DNA of 9,519 bases from contig JANJUT010000130.1 of NCBI GenBank assembly GCA_024710445.1, forward strand, positions 1 through 9,519, given 5' to 3'. The notes beneath the pieces are model-generated. The model made no database searches and had not been told where the DNA came from. It saw only the letters and a list, made by a program, of their open reading frames with translations. Positions within the stretch are counted from its first letter, which is position 1, and each line of letters opens with the position of its first letter. Below, in pieces: positions 1 through 7,511 of the stretch. The position numbers and the translations under genes are program-made. Origin of the DNA: Thiobacillus sp. (GTDB lineage: Bacteria > Pseudomonadota > Gammaproteobacteria > Burkholderiales > Thiobacillaceae).

Positions 1-170
1 GCTTTGACTCACTGCCGATGGTGACGCGTGCGCCCTCGGTCGCCGGTGTTGCGCCCGGGTCGAAGGTGCGGCTGGCGATCTCAAGCATTGATCTGCTCGA
101 CATCACCTTTCATGCCGAATTGCTGGAAACGCTGGAAACCCTGCCTGACAGCAGCGCTGCCGTTTCGTAG
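1..170 (+). CDS. Probable RNB-family exoribonuclease (RNase II/R-like), C-terminal end only
   Basis: This is an open frame entering from the left edge, with its first full codon at 3 and a TAG stop at 168-170, giving 55 visible residues. The segment APGSKVRLAISSIDLLDITF resembles the small beta-barrel end of betaproteobacterial RNB-domain exoribonucleases, where a 'G..V.l.i..iDll.lt' pattern closes the protein; the catalytic RNB domain would lie outside the window. Such enzymes degrade RNA 3' to 5' in the cytoplasm. The context supports the call: an RNB-domain gene directly upstream of a TonB-family gene is a recurring betaproteobacterial arrangement. The next gene begins about 30 bases after the stop with no terminator between, so the two are probably cotranscribed. 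With only the tail visible, the family assignment is an inference, and any protein ending in an OB-like barrel is an alternative. Confidence 0.55.
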   Translation, partial: FDSLPMVTRAPSVAGVAPGSKVRLAISSIDLLDITFHAELLETLETLPDSSAAVS

Positions 171-200
171 AATCAGATCTGTCTTTATTAATTGATCGGT

Positions 201-1091
201 ATGGCATCCGCCCCCTCCACCCTTCTTGCTGAACCCTCCAAGCAAGGCACGCGCTTCGCGCTCGCCCTGCTTGCCTCGGCCGCGGTGCATGGCATGGTGT
301 TGTCGACCCAGTTCGTGCAAATCAACCCACGACTGTTCGAGGATCCCAACCTGCCGATGGAAGTGGTGCTGGTGAATGCCAAGAGCCTGGAATCCCCGCT
401 TAACCCGGATGCATTGGCGCAGGTCAACCTGGCAGGCGGCGGCAATACGGAACAGGACCGGCAGATGAAGAGTCCGCTGCCTGCCAGCAGCGAAACCCAG
501 ACCGGCAGCGAAGAAGCCGCCCTGCAATCGCGCGTCGCCGAACTCGAACAGCAGGCCAAGGCCCTGTTAAGCCAGCTCAAACCCAATGCACAATTTCAGG
601 ACCGTCCGCACACTGCGCCGCCCACGCCCGAACAGCCCGCCATCGATGTCAGCCAGCTCAACCAGCAGGCACGCGAAATGGCCCAATTGCAGGCGCGCAT
701 TTCGCAGCAATGGGATGGGTATCAGAAAATCCCCAAGCGCGCCTTCGTCGGCGCCAACGTCAGGGAATATGCGTTTGCACGCTATGTGGAAGACTGGGTC
801 GCCAAGGTCGAACGCATCGGCAACCTGAACTACCCCGAGGCGGCGCGTCGCCAGGGCATCTACGGCAGCCTCAAGCTCACCGTATCGATTTACTCAGATG
901 GCCGCATCGAAGCCATCGAAATCGACCGGTCGTCCGGCTCGAAAGTGCTTGATGCCGCCGCCAGGAAAATCGTCGAAGCAGGCGAGCGCTACGCCCCCTT
1001 CCCCGATGACATGCGGAAAAAAGCCGACATCCTGTCGATCACCCGTACCTGGACCTTTACCCGCTCCGACCAGCTCGTCGGAACCGATTAG
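201..1091 (+). CDS. tonB: TonB-family energy transducer protein
   Basis: This is a 296-residue inner-membrane protein that would couple the proton motive force, via ExbB/ExbD, to outer-membrane receptors. Near the N-terminus is one membrane segment (about residues 19-41) carrying Ser26 and His30 in the S-x3-H spacing of TonB anchors. A periplasmic spacer follows with two Gln/Glu/Ala-rich, probably coiled-coil stretches (about 104-128 and 150-172) around a short Pro-rich patch. The C-terminal TonB domain (about 208-288) shows NYPEAARRQGIYGSL, SDGRIEAIEIDRSSGSKVLD and YAPFP. The YVEDWVAKVERIGNLNYP stretch before it is typical of the TonB-like proteins found next to RNB genes. The start is ATG at 201; an in-frame TTG at 192 would add three residues, and neither has a clear Shine-Dalgarno. 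No exbB, exbD or receptor gene is in the window, so its client is unknown. Confidence 0.88.
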   Translation: MASAPSTLLAEPSKQGTRFALALLASAAVHGMVLSTQFVQINPRLFEDPNLPMEVVLVNAKSLESPLNPDALAQVNLAGGGNTEQDRQMKSPLPASSETQTGSEEAALQSRVAELEQQAKALLSQLKPNAQFQDRPHTAPPTPEQPAIDVSQLNQQAREMAQLQARISQQWDGYQKIPKRAFVGANVREYAFARYVEDWVAKVERIGNLNYPEAARRQGIYGSLKLTVSIYSDGRIEAIEIDRSSGSKVLDAAARKIVEAGERYAPFPDDMRKKADILSITRTWTFTRSDQLVGTD

Positions 1092-1162
1092 CGGAAACCC
1101 CGAAAGGCCGCGTCCCTCATCCTTCGGCTTCACTCTGGAAGGATTATAAAAAATAGACTGTG

Positions 1163-1168
1163 TATAAT
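1163..1168 (+). promoter_or_regulatory. Predicted sigma-70 promoter of fbp (-10 TATAAT)
   Basis: A perfect TATAAT lies in a markedly AT-rich island (about 1141-1190) within otherwise GC-rich sequence, 35 bases before the fbp ATG. No good -35 hexamer is visible: at 16-18 base spacing the sequence is GGATTA, AGGATT or AAGGAT (1139-1146). Transcription would begin near 1175, giving a leader of about 28 bases. The weak -35 hints at activator dependence, which is inference. Confidence 0.5.
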
Positions 1169-1185
1169 ATTAGGATTGTCTAATA
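1168..1185 (+). promoter_or_regulatory. Small inverted repeat over the predicted fbp transcription start
   Basis: TATTAG (1168-1173) and CTAATA (1180-1185) form a perfect 6-base dyad with a 6-base centre, beginning at the last base of the -10 and spanning the expected start point. It could be an operator for a repressor or a weak 5' leader stem. No regulator can be named from this alone, and short AT-rich dyads also occur by chance. Confidence 0.3.
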
Positions 1186-1202
1186 ATCATCGGGCTTTCA
1201 CC

Positions 1203-2216
1203 ATGCATACCGGCACCACCCTTACCCAGTTCATCATTGAAGAACAGCGCCGCACCGCCGGCGCAACCGGCGATTTCACTTCGCTGCTGAACGACGTCGT
1301 CACCGCCTGCAAGGCCATTTCCAATGTGGTGAATAAAGGCGCATTGCTGGGTGTGATGGGTTCGCTCGACTCCGAAAACGTGCAGGGCGAAACGCAGAAA
1401 AAGCTCGACGTCATCACCAACGACATCATGATCCGCTCCAACGAGTGGGCCGGCCACCTGGCCGGCATGGCGTCGGAAGAGATGGACGAGGTCTATGCCA
1501 TTCCCGGCCAGTACCCGCTCGGCAAATACCTGCTGGTGTTCGATCCGCTGGACGGATCCAGCAACGTGGACGTGAATATTTCCGTCGGCACCATTTTCTC
1601 GATCCTGAAGGCCCCGGTTGCCGGCCGCACCGCCAAGGCCGAAGACTTCCTGCAAAGCGGCGCCAGGCAGGTGTGCGCCGGCTACGCGATCTATGGTTCC
1701 TCAACCATGCTGGTGCTGACCTTCGGCCACGGCACCAACGGCTTCACGCTCGACCGCGATGTCGGCGAGTTCGTGCTGACCCATCCCAACATGAAGATTC
1801 CCACCGAAACCCGCGAGTTCGCGATCAACGCCTCCAACATGCGTTTCTGGGAAAAGCCGGTGCAGCGCTATGTCGACGAATGCCTCGCCGGCAAGACCGG
1901 CCCGCGCGGCAAGGATTTCAACATGCGCTGGGTGGCCTCGATGGTCGCCGAAGTGCACCGCATCCTGACCCGCGGCGGTATCTTCATGTATCCCAAGGAC
2001 ACCAAGGATCCCGCCAAGGCCGGCAAGCTGCGCCTGCTGTACGAAGCCAACCCGATGGCCTTCATCGTCGAGCAGGCTGGCGGCGCCGCCACCACCGGTC
2101 GCGAGCGCATCCTCGACCTCGCCCCCGAAGGCTTGCACCAGCGCGTGCCGGTGATTCTGGGCTCCAAGTCCGAAGTGGATACCGTGACCGGTTACCACCA
2201 CGAAAAGGCTGCTTGA
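1203..2216 (+). CDS. fbp: Fructose-1,6-bisphosphatase, class I
   Basis: This cytoplasmic enzyme hydrolyses fructose 1,6-bisphosphate to fructose 6-phosphate and phosphate in gluconeogenesis (and in the Calvin cycle of autotrophs). At 337 residues it is full length for the class I family. Metal and active-site motifs are in order: SEEMDE (91-96, acidic pair E92/E93), DPLDGSSN (114-121, with D114 and D117), the [13 protein letters not shown] core strand (160-172), [16 protein letters not shown] (240-255), and [14 protein letters not shown] (275-288) with the substrate and metal residues K275 and E281. The start is ATG 1203, where the family N-terminus [14 protein letters not shown] lines up. 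An in-frame TTG at 1176 would begin almost at the predicted transcription start, so I reject it. No strong Shine-Dalgarno is seen. The gene has its own promoter upstream and a hairpin terminator 22 bases after the stop, so it is probably monocistronic. Confidence 0.97.
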   Translation: MHTGTTLTQFIIEEQRRTAGATGDFTSLLNDVVTACKAISNVVNKGALLGVMGSLDSENVQGETQKKLDVITNDIMIRSNEWAGHLAGMASEEMDEVYAIPGQYPLGKYLLVFDPLDGSSNVDVNISVGTIFSILKAPVAGRTAKAEDFLQSGARQVCAGYAIYGSSTMLVLTFGHGTNGFTLDRDVGEFVLTHPNMKIPTETREFAINASNMRFWEKPVQRYVDECLAGKTGPRGKDFNMRWVASMVAEVHRILTRGGIFMYPKDTKDPAKAGKLRLLYEANPMAFIVEQAGGAATTGRERILDLAPEGLHQRVPVILGSKSEVDTVTGYHHEKAA

Positions 2217-2238
2217 ACGGCATTTCGCCAAGCCGATC

Positions 2239-2263
2239 AAGCCGGGCCGCTGCCCGGCTTTTT
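2239..2263 (+). terminator. Intrinsic terminator of fbp, abutting the phr stop
   Basis: AAGCCGGGC (2239-2247) pairs perfectly with GCCCGGCTT (2252-2260) around a 4-base CGCT loop, and the run of T continues to 2263. The GC-rich stem plus T tract is a classic rho-independent terminator for fbp. The stop codon of the convergent photolyase gene occupies 2265-2263, so the same hairpin follows phr directly. In that direction only a short, interrupted T run follows the stem, so termination of phr would be weaker. Confidence 0.88.
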
Positions 2264-3714
2264 CATGCGCCGACCGAACGTGCGGCTGACTTGAACAGCG
2301 CCAGTACCTGCTCCCGCTGCACGGCGTGATCAACAATCGGCGCAGGATAATCACGGCCAATCACGCAATCCGATTGCTGCTGCTCGGCCGCCGACATCGT
2401 CCACGGGGCATGAATGAATTTCTGCGGCACCTGCGCAAGTTCGTCCAGATAACGGCGGATGAACTGGCCCTGCGCATCGAATTTTCTGGATTGTGTCAGC
2501 GGATTGAAGATGCGAAACCAGGGTTGCGCATCACAGCCGACCGAGGCCGCCCACTGCCAGCCGCCGCTATTGGCGGCCAGGTCATAATCAATCAGCGTGT
2601 CGGCGAAATAGCGCTCGCCCAGCCGCCAGTCGACCAGCAAATCCTTGGTCAGAAACGAGGCCGCCACCATACGCAGGCGGTTATGCATATAGCCGGTCTG
2701 ATTCAACTGACGCATCGCGGCATCGATCAGCGGATAACCCGTGCGTGCCTCGCACCACGCTTCAAAGTGGTCCGGCGGATTCGGCCATGGCAGCGTATCG
2801 TATTGCAGCTTGAAGGCATGCCCGGCTACAACATCAGGGCGATGCCAGAGAATCTGGTGGTAGAAATCGCGCCAGATCAGTTCGGACAGCCAGGTGTGTG
2901 CGCCACGCCCGCCCTGCTGGTACGCTGCAGCCGCAAGCTGGCGAATGGAAATCGTGCCGAAGCGCAGGTGCACCGACAAATACGATGGCCCGTTGAGTGC
3001 CGGAAAATCACGGGTTTCCTGATAGCGACTGATGCGCCCCATGAAATCCTCAAGCAGATGAGCCGCGCCCGACATGCCGGCAGGTAGCGCCAGTTCGGCC
3101 AGATTGGTTGGCACAAAGCCCATCTCCAGTAACTTCGGGATGGCACTCGATCGCGCAACCAGCCTGCTGGCATAAGCGTCGACTGGATAGGCCCGCAGAT
3201 GATACGGCGTCAGGTTTTTGAGCCAGGCCTGCTTGTAGGGCGTGAAAACACTGTAGGGTGTTCCTCTACCTGTCAGCAGCTCATCCCGTTCAAAGATCAC
3301 CGTATCCTTGAAGTGATGAGCAGCAATACCCTGCGCATGCAGCCTGGTTTCGACGATGGCATCGCGCGCCTGGGCAGCGGGATCGTCGTCGTGATTGAAA
3401 AACACGGCTTCAGCCTTGAATTCTGTCGCCAGTTTGACAATCTGTTCTGTTGCCGCGCCATAGTTGGCAATCAGCCCCCCGCCCCTGGCCTGCAAGGCCT
3501 GCTGCAGTTCGGCCACGCTTGCACGAATGAATTCGACCCGACGATCAGCCGGGTCAGGCAACGCATCCAGTATTTCCCGGTCGAATATGAATACGCAGAC
3601 CACCTGCCGGGCGTGTTTAAGCGCGTGATGCAGGGCTGCATGGTCATAATCGCGCAGATCGCGGCGAAACCAGAGCAGGGCGCGGTCATATTCGGGCAAG
3701 GTGTATTCAGGCAC
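2263..3714 (-). CDS. phr: Deoxyribodipyrimidine (CPD) photolyase, class I
   Basis: This flavoprotein uses blue/near-UV light to split cyclobutane pyrimidine dimers in DNA. At 483 residues it has the usual length. The N-terminal antenna-binding alpha/beta domain opens with LLWFRRDLRDYDH (13-25). The C-terminal FAD domain carries WLSELIWRDFYHQILW (275-290), TGYPLIDAAMRQL (325-337), the GYMHNRLRM segment (341-349), and NSGGWQWAASVGCDAQPWF (382-400). Electron-transfer tryptophans W310, W363 and W386 and flavin-contacting N382 correspond to E. coli W306, W359, W382 and N378 at a constant offset of four. This favours a true CPD photolyase over a cryptochrome-like relative. The start is GTG at 3714-3712; no ATG occurs before residue 198, and only a weak AGG lies upstream. 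The gene is transcribed alone, divergent from yqgE (88 bases apart) and convergent with fbp. The second cofactor (MTHF or other) cannot be fixed by eye. Confidence 0.96.
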   Translation of the reverse strand: MPEYTLPEYDRALLWFRRDLRDYDHAALHHALKHARQVVCVFIFDREILDALPDPADRRVEFIRASVAELQQALQARGGGLIANYGAATEQIVKLATEFKAEAVFFNHDDDPAAQARDAIVETRLHAQGIAAHHFKDTVIFERDELLTGRGTPYSVFTPYKQAWLKNLTPYHLRAYPVDAYASRLVARSSAIPKLLEMGFVPTNLAELALPAGMSGAAHLLEDFMGRISRYQETRDFPALNGPSYLSVHLRFGTISIRQLAAAAYQQGGRGAHTWLSELIWRDFYHQILWHRPDVVAGHAFKLQYDTLPWPNPPDHFEAWCEARTGYPLIDAAMRQLNQTGYMHNRLRMVAASFLTKDLLVDWRLGERYFADTLIDYDLAANSGGWQWAASVGCDAQPWFRIFNPLTQSRKFDAQGQFIRRYLDELAQVPQKFIHAPWTMSAAEQQQSDCVIGRDYPAPIVDHAVQREQVLALFKSAARSVGA

Positions 3715-3802
3715 GGCGCAACCTGGTCGCTATAGTGTTAAGTGCGGGATGCAAAAAGTGGTGCTCGCTTGATTTGAGGCAGCTTACAATGGGAGGGACA
3801 TC
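3715..3802. promoter_or_regulatory. Divergent phr/yqgE intergenic region, probable promoters
   Basis: This 88-base gap must hold the promoters of phr (leftward) and of the yqgE-lnt cluster (rightward). TATAGT at 3731-3736 is the best rightward -10 candidate, but its -35 partner is poor (TTCAGG at 3706-3711, 19-base spacing). The overlapping TATAGC on the other strand could serve phr. TACAAT at 3785-3790 sits against the yqgE Shine-Dalgarno and is too close to be its promoter. I see no recognisable operator. Confidence 0.35.
3791..3796 (+). promoter_or_regulatory. Shine-Dalgarno of yqgE
   Basis: GGGAGG stands six bases before the ATG at 3803. This strong site marks entry of ribosomes into the six-gene cluster and fixes the yqgE start. 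Confidence 0.8.
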
Positions 3803-4360
3803 ATGGAAACCGTTAACCTCACCCACAATTTTCTGATTGCCATGCCTGGCATGGTCGATCCCAATTTCAATGGCACGCTGACCTATATCTGCGACCACAG
3901 CGACCAGGGCGCGCTGGGCGTGGTGGTCAACCGGCCCATCGATCTGGATCTGTCGACGCTGTTCGAGCAGATTGGTCTGACCCTGCCCGAGCGCCTGCAT
4001 CATGACATGGTGTACTTTGGTGGGCCGGTGCAGACCGAACGCGGCTTTGTGCTGCACACCCCGCCACTGATCTTCAGTTCCACGCTTACTGTCAAGGATT
4101 CAGTCAGCCTGACCACTTCAAAAGATGTGCTGGAGGCGGTCAGCCAGGACGCGGGACCCGAAAAATTCATGGTCTCGCTGGGCTATGCAGGCTGGGGGGC
4201 CGGCCAACTGGAAGATGAAATCAAGCAGAACGCCTGGCTGTCGGTGGCGGCCGATCCCCAGGTGATCTTCGATCTGCAGCCGGAAGAACGCCTGCCCGCC
4301 GCAATGAAACTGCTGGGCATCGATTTCGCCAGCCTGTCCGAAGAAGCCGGGCACGCTTGA
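3803..4360 (+). CDS. yqgE: YqgE/AlgH family protein (UPF0301)
   Basis: This is a 185-residue cytoplasmic protein of the YqgE/AlgH family, whose biochemical role is not settled; AlgH was named in Pseudomonas for an effect on alginate genes. Family signatures run the full length: [12 protein letters not shown] (6-17), the [12 protein letters not shown] segment (34-45), [15 protein letters not shown] (71-85), and [16 protein letters not shown] (125-140) followed by NAWL. No signal peptide or membrane segment is present. The ATG at 3803 has a strong GGGAGG six bases upstream. It is the first gene of the cluster, and its TGA stop overlaps the TTG start of ruvX by four bases. The yqgE-ruvX pair is conserved across many proteobacteria, often followed by pyr genes as here, which suggests co-expression rather than a proven shared pathway. 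Confidence 0.95.
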   Translation: METVNLTHNFLIAMPGMVDPNFNGTLTYICDHSDQGALGVVVNRPIDLDLSTLFEQIGLTLPERLHHDMVYFGGPVQTERGFVLHTPPLIFSSTLTVKDSVSLTTSKDVLEAVSQDAGPEKFMVSLGYAGWGAGQLEDEIKQNAWLSVAADPQVIFDLQPEERLPAAMKLLGIDFASLSEEAGHA

Positions 4361-4794
4361 ACTATGCAGACACCCACGGCACGGTGCTGGCCCTCGACCT
4401 GGGCCTGAAACGCACCGGTGTCGCATCGGGCGAACTGTCCATCGGTATCGCCCACCCCCTTACCGTCATCCAGGCCGACTCGACCGAGGCCCGGCTCTCG
4501 GCCATCGCCAAACTGATCAGCGAATGGCAGCCGGTGCTGCTGGTGCTGGGATTGCCCACCCACGCCGATGGCAGCGAACATGAAATGACCCGGGTGGCCA
4601 AAAACTTCGCGCGTAAACTAGAATCGCGCTTTAATCTACCGGTGTTCTGGGTGGACGAACGGCACACCAGCACGGCCGCCGAATCCGAGCTTCATGCGCG
4701 CGGGATCCACGGCAAGAAGAACAAGGCGCTGACAGACGCCGTCGCCGCGCAGCTTATTCTCCAAGGATTTTTTGATGCACGCCTCATTGCCTGA
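4357..4794 (+). CDS. ruvX: YqgF/RuvX family RNase H-fold nuclease (putative pre-16S rRNA nuclease)
   Basis: This is a 145-residue protein with the RNase H-like fold of the YqgF/RuvX family. The family is linked to 16S rRNA 5'-end maturation and has been proposed as a Holliday-junction resolvase. The catalytic acids are visible: D14 in [11 protein letters not shown] (11-21), D100/E101 in [11 protein letters not shown] (99-109), and D127 in [13 protein letters not shown] (123-135). [12 protein letters not shown] (62-73) is the expected central strand and loop. The start is TTG 4357, which forms a TTGA overlap with the yqgE stop; translation is probably coupled, as no good Shine-Dalgarno exists. 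A GTG at 4384 would begin right at the first beta strand and is less likely. The 3' end overlaps pyrR by 20 bases and contains the pyrR ribosome-binding site. Confidence 0.94.
   Translation: MNYADTHGTVLALDLGLKRTGVASGELSIGIAHPLTVIQADSTEARLSAIAKLISEWQPVLLVLGLPTHADGSEHEMTRVAKNFARKLESRFNLPVFWVDERHTSTAAESELHARGIHGKKNKALTDAVAAQLILQGFFDARLIA
4763..4767 (+). promoter_or_regulatory. Shine-Dalgarno deciding the pyrR start
   Basis: AAGGA inside the ruvX coding end is seven bases before ATG 4775. This favours that ATG over the adjacent in-frame TTG at 4772 and shows that pyrR has its own ribosome entry as well as overlap with ruvX. Confidence 0.65.
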
Positions 4795-5269
4795 CGCCAA
4801 CACGCTGATTGCGCAACTTGCCGCAGCAATTGCACCCAACCTCACCCCTGAAACCGTGATCGTCGGCATCCATACCGGCGGCGTATGGGTGGCCGAACGT
4901 TTGCACGCCTTGCTGAAGTGCGCCACGCCGCTCGGCACGCTCGACATTTCGTTCTACCGCGACGACTTTTCGCGCATCGGTCTGCATCCCCAGGTCAAAC
5001 CCTCAACCCTGCCGGTCGATCTGGAAGGCCGCGACATCCTGCTGGTCGATGATGTGTTGCACTCCGGACGCACCGTGCGCGCGGCCATGAACGAACTGTT
5101 CGACTACGGCCGCCCGGCCACGATCCGGCTGGCAGTGCTGGTTGACCGGGGCGACCATGAACTGCCAATCCGGCCCGACTTTGCCGGGCTCACGCTTACC
5201 GTGCCCAACCACCAGAACATCAACCTTTCGCGGCTGGACGACGGCCACTTGACCCTCTCGCTCGCATGA
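4775..5269 (+). CDS. pyrR: PyrR, pyrimidine operon regulator / uracil phosphoribosyltransferase homologue
   Basis: This is a 164-residue type I phosphoribosyltransferase-fold protein. The PRPP-binding motif is [19 protein letters not shown] (87-105). [17 protein letters not shown] (122-138) is the PyrR-specific segment, and [13 protein letters not shown] (31-43) is the PRT pyrophosphate-loop region. In Bacillus PyrR binds pyr mRNA and represses in response to UMP; in Pseudomonas-type clusters it sits in front of pyrB and is thought to control it, not necessarily by attenuation. I find no PyrR-binding loop or attenuator in the short gaps here, so the mechanism is open. Its last codons overlap pyrB in an ATGA, implying translational coupling and near-stoichiometric expression with ATCase. 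Some uracil phosphoribosyltransferase activity is possible but cannot be judged from sequence. Confidence 0.94.
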   Translation: MHASLPDANTLIAQLAAAIAPNLTPETVIVGIHTGGVWVAERLHALLKCATPLGTLDISFYRDDFSRIGLHPQVKPSTLPVDLEGRDILLVDDVLHSGRTVRAAMNELFDYGRPATIRLAVLVDRGDHELPIRPDFAGLTLTVPNHQNINLSRLDDGHLTLSLA

Positions 5270-6219
5270 ATCCACAACTCAATCAAGACGGCGGCTTACG
5301 CCACCTGCTCACGCTCGACGGCCTGCCGCGCGCCATCCTGACGCAAATTCTCGACACCGCCGAATCCTTCATGGACGTGGGCGAGCGCGAAGTGAAAAAG
5401 GTGCCGCTGCTGCGCGGGAAAAGCATATTCAATCTGTTTTTCGAGCCGTCGACGCGCACCCGCACCACCTTTGAGATTGCCGCCAAGCGCCTGTCTGCCG
5501 ACGTGGTCAACCTCAACATTTCCACCTCCAGTCAGACCAAGGGCGAGGCCATCCTCGATACCGTCGACAACCTCGCCGCCATGCACGCCGACATGTTCAT
5601 CGTGCGTCATTCGCAGTCGGGAGCGGCCCATTTCATCGCCCGCAATGTGGCGCCGCACATCTCGGTGATCAACGCCGGCGACGGACGCCACGCCCACCCG
5701 ACCCAGGGTTTGCTCGACATGTTCACCATTCGCCGCTTCAAGGGCGACTTTCACAACCTGACCGTGGCCATCGTCGGCGACGTGCTGCACTCGCGTGTGG
5801 CACGTTCGCAGATCCACGCGCTCACCACGCTGGGCGTGCCGGAAGTCCGTGTAATCGCGCCCAAAACGCTGCTGCCGACAGGCGTCGAGCAAATGGGCGT
5901 CAAGGTGTATCACGACATGACTGCCGGCCTCGCCGGCTGCGATGTGGTCATCATGCTGCGCCTGCAGAACGAGCGCATGAAAGGCGCGCTGCTGCCCAGC
6001 GCACAGGAATACTTCAAGTTCTTTGGCCTGACGCCGGAAAAACTCGCCTATGCAAAACCCGATGCCATCGTCATGCACCCCGGTCCGATGAATCGCGGCG
6101 TGGAGATCGATTCGGAAGTGGCTGACGGCCCCCAGTCGGTGATCCTGCCGCGGGTGACCTACGGAATTGCGGTGCGGATGGCAGTCATGGCGCTGTTGGC
6201 AGGAGGACCGTCGGCATGA
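5266..6219 (+). CDS. pyrB: Aspartate carbamoyltransferase catalytic subunit
   Basis: This enzyme condenses carbamoyl phosphate with aspartate to N-carbamoylaspartate, the committed step of de novo pyrimidine synthesis, in the cytoplasm. It has 317 residues. Carbamoyl-phosphate and aspartate site motifs are intact: [13 protein letters not shown] (58-70), the 80s loop STSSQTKGE (86-94), [13 protein letters not shown] (113-125), HPTQGLLD (144-151) and [11 protein letters not shown] (270-280). The N-terminal stretch, with [12 protein letters not shown] and the short leader before it, resembles the Pseudomonas-type (class A) ATCase, which forms a large complex with a dihydroorotase-like partner rather than with PyrI. 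This fits the inactive PyrX encoded immediately downstream and the absence of pyrI. The ATG at 5266 shares ATGA with the pyrR stop; no Shine-Dalgarno is visible, so re-initiation is likely. Confidence 0.97.
   Translation: MNPQLNQDGGLRHLLTLDGLPRAILTQILDTAESFMDVGEREVKKVPLLRGKSIFNLFFEPSTRTRTTFEIAAKRLSADVVNLNISTSSQTKGEAILDTVDNLAAMHADMFIVRHSQSGAAHFIARNVAPHISVINAGDGRHAHPTQGLLDMFTIRRFKGDFHNLTVAIVGDVLHSRVARSQIHALTTLGVPEVRVIAPKTLLPTGVEQMGVKVYHDMTAGLAGCDVVIMLRLQNERMKGALLPSAQEYFKFFGLTPEKLAYAKPDAIVMHPGPMNRGVEIDSEVADGPQSVILPRVTYGIAVRMAVMALLAGGPSA
6201..6206 (+). promoter_or_regulatory. Shine-Dalgarno of pyrX
   Basis: A perfect AGGAGG lies inside the pyrB 3' end, nine bases before ATG 6216. Together with the ATGA overlap it supports efficient translation of the PyrB partner. 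Confidence 0.7.
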
Positions 6220-7496
6220 AGATTCATATCAAGAACGGGCGCGTGATCGACCCGATGAATGCGCGCGATGAAGTGACAGATATTTACGTGGTGGCCGGCA
6301 AGATTATCGGCATCGGCCAGCCGCCCACCGATTTCCACGCCAATCGCACCCTGGATGCGAGCGGTCTTGTCGTCTGCCCCGGACTGATCGATCTGTCGGT
6401 GCGGCTGCGCGAGCCCGGCTTTGAATACCGCGCGACGCTCGAATCGGAAATGCTCGCGGCGGCGGCGGGTGGGATTACGTCGCTGGCCTGCCCGCCCGAC
6501 ACCGATCCGCCGCTGGACGAACCCGGCCTGGTGGAAATGCTGAAATTCCGCGCCAAGCACCTGCCGGGGCCGCGCGTCTATCCGATTGGCGCATTGACGC
6601 AAAAACTTGAAGGCAAAATGCTGACCGAGATGGCCGAGCTGACCGAAGCGGGGTGTCGCGCCTTTACCCAGGCCGATGCGCCGCTGACCGACACGCAGGT
6701 ACTGCTGCGCGCCATGCAATATGCCGCCACCTTCGACTTCAGCCTGTGGCTGCGCCCGCAGGATGTATCACTGACACGCGATGGCATTGCGCACGATGGT
6801 CCCGTGGCCTCGCGCCTGGGCCTGGCGGGCATTCCCGCCCTGGCAGAAACCGTGGCGCTGGCGACGATTTTGCTGCTGGCACGCGAAACCGGCGCGCGCA
6901 TCCACTTGGCCCGCCTGTCGACGCGCGAAGGGATCGCCATGGTGCGCGCCGCCAAGGCGCAAGGACTGTCGGTCACCTGCGACGTGGCCAGCACGCATGT
7001 CCATTTGTCGGAAAACGATCTTATCAACTTCGACTCTCACTTGCATCTGGTGCCGCCGCTACGCAGTCTGCGTGATCGCGATGCCATCCGCGAAGCGCTG
7101 CGCGACGGCTCCATCGATGCGCTGTGTTCCGACCACACACCGGTCGATGAAGACGTGAAGCAGGTGCCATTCGGTGAATCGGCGCCGGGGGCCTCGGGGG
7201 TCGAATTGCTGTTGCCGCTGACCCTGAAATGGGCGCGCGAAATGGGCGTATCGCTGATGCAGGCGATTGATCTGATTTCGTGGAAGCCTGCCCAAATATT
7301 GGGGATTCCCGGCGGCAACCTGTCAGTGGGCAGCTGCGCCGACATCTGCATCTTCGACGAAACAGTCGAGTGGGTGGTCACCTCCAGAACCCTGGCCAGC
7401 CAGGGCGATAACACGCCCTTCCTCAACCACCCGATGCAGGGCCGGGTGCGCTACACACTGATCGATGGCCATATCGATTTCGAGTCGTCGCATTGA
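6216..7496 (+). CDS. pyrX: Dihydroorotase-like protein lacking metal ligands (PyrC'/PyrX, ATCase partner)
   Basis: This is a 426-residue protein of the type I dihydroorotase fold (amidohydrolase superfamily). Recognisable landmarks are [16 protein letters not shown] (56-71), [19 protein letters not shown] (85-103) and [11 protein letters not shown] (303-313). By eye against active type I enzymes, the metal ligands are mostly gone: the HxH of the first strand is S61-V-R63; the FSDDG aspartate is replaced in FTQAD (150-154); the histidine of LHCED is R180; the histidine of HVST is R233. Only the late aspartate (D306) remains. It should therefore not hydrolyse dihydroorotate. In Pseudomonas such a protein (PyrC') is a non-catalytic scaffold required for ATCase assembly, and the tight coupling to pyrB (ATGA overlap) supports the same role. 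Gene callers will often label it pyrC. Its TGA stop overlaps a TTG that could start lnt. Confidence 0.9.
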   Translation: MKIHIKNGRVIDPMNARDEVTDIYVVAGKIIGIGQPPTDFHANRTLDASGLVVCPGLIDLSVRLREPGFEYRATLESEMLAAAAGGITSLACPPDTDPPLDEPGLVEMLKFRAKHLPGPRVYPIGALTQKLEGKMLTEMAELTEAGCRAFTQADAPLTDTQVLLRAMQYAATFDFSLWLRPQDVSLTRDGIAHDGPVASRLGLAGIPALAETVALATILLLARETGARIHLARLSTREGIAMVRAAKAQGLSVTCDVASTHVHLSENDLINFDSHLHLVPPLRSLRDRDAIREALRDGSIDALCSDHTPVDEDVKQVPFGESAPGASGVELLLPLTLKWAREMGVSLMQAIDLISWKPAQILGIPGGNLSVGSCADICIFDETVEWVVTSRTLASQGDNTPFLNHPMQGRVRYTLIDGHIDFESSH

Positions 7497-7511
7497 GCAC
7501 CGCATACCCGT

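Noticed and set aside
1176..1202. N-terminal extension of fbp from TTG 1176 (nine extra residues)
   Set aside because: It would start at the predicted transcription start, leaving no leader, and family members align from the ATG at 1203.
1445..2329. Long plus-strand frame (about 294 codons) overlapping fbp
   Set aside because: It is an Arg/Pro/Gly-rich out-of-frame shadow of fbp with no family similarity; it crosses the fbp terminator.
3785..3790. TACAAT as a -10 element for yqgE
   Set aside because: It abuts the Shine-Dalgarno, so a transcript from it would begin at or after the ribosome-binding site.
4768..5270. PyrR attenuator or PyrR-binding RNA loop in front of pyrB
   Set aside because: pyrR and pyrB overlap by four bases and there is no leader; I see no anti-terminator/terminator pair upstream of pyrR either.
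5296..6078. Long open frame (260 codons) antisense to pyrB
   Set aside because: It lies wholly inside a clear pyrB gene, has low-complexity His/Gly/Arg/Val composition typical of the reverse frame of GC-rich coding DNA, and has no recognisable domain.
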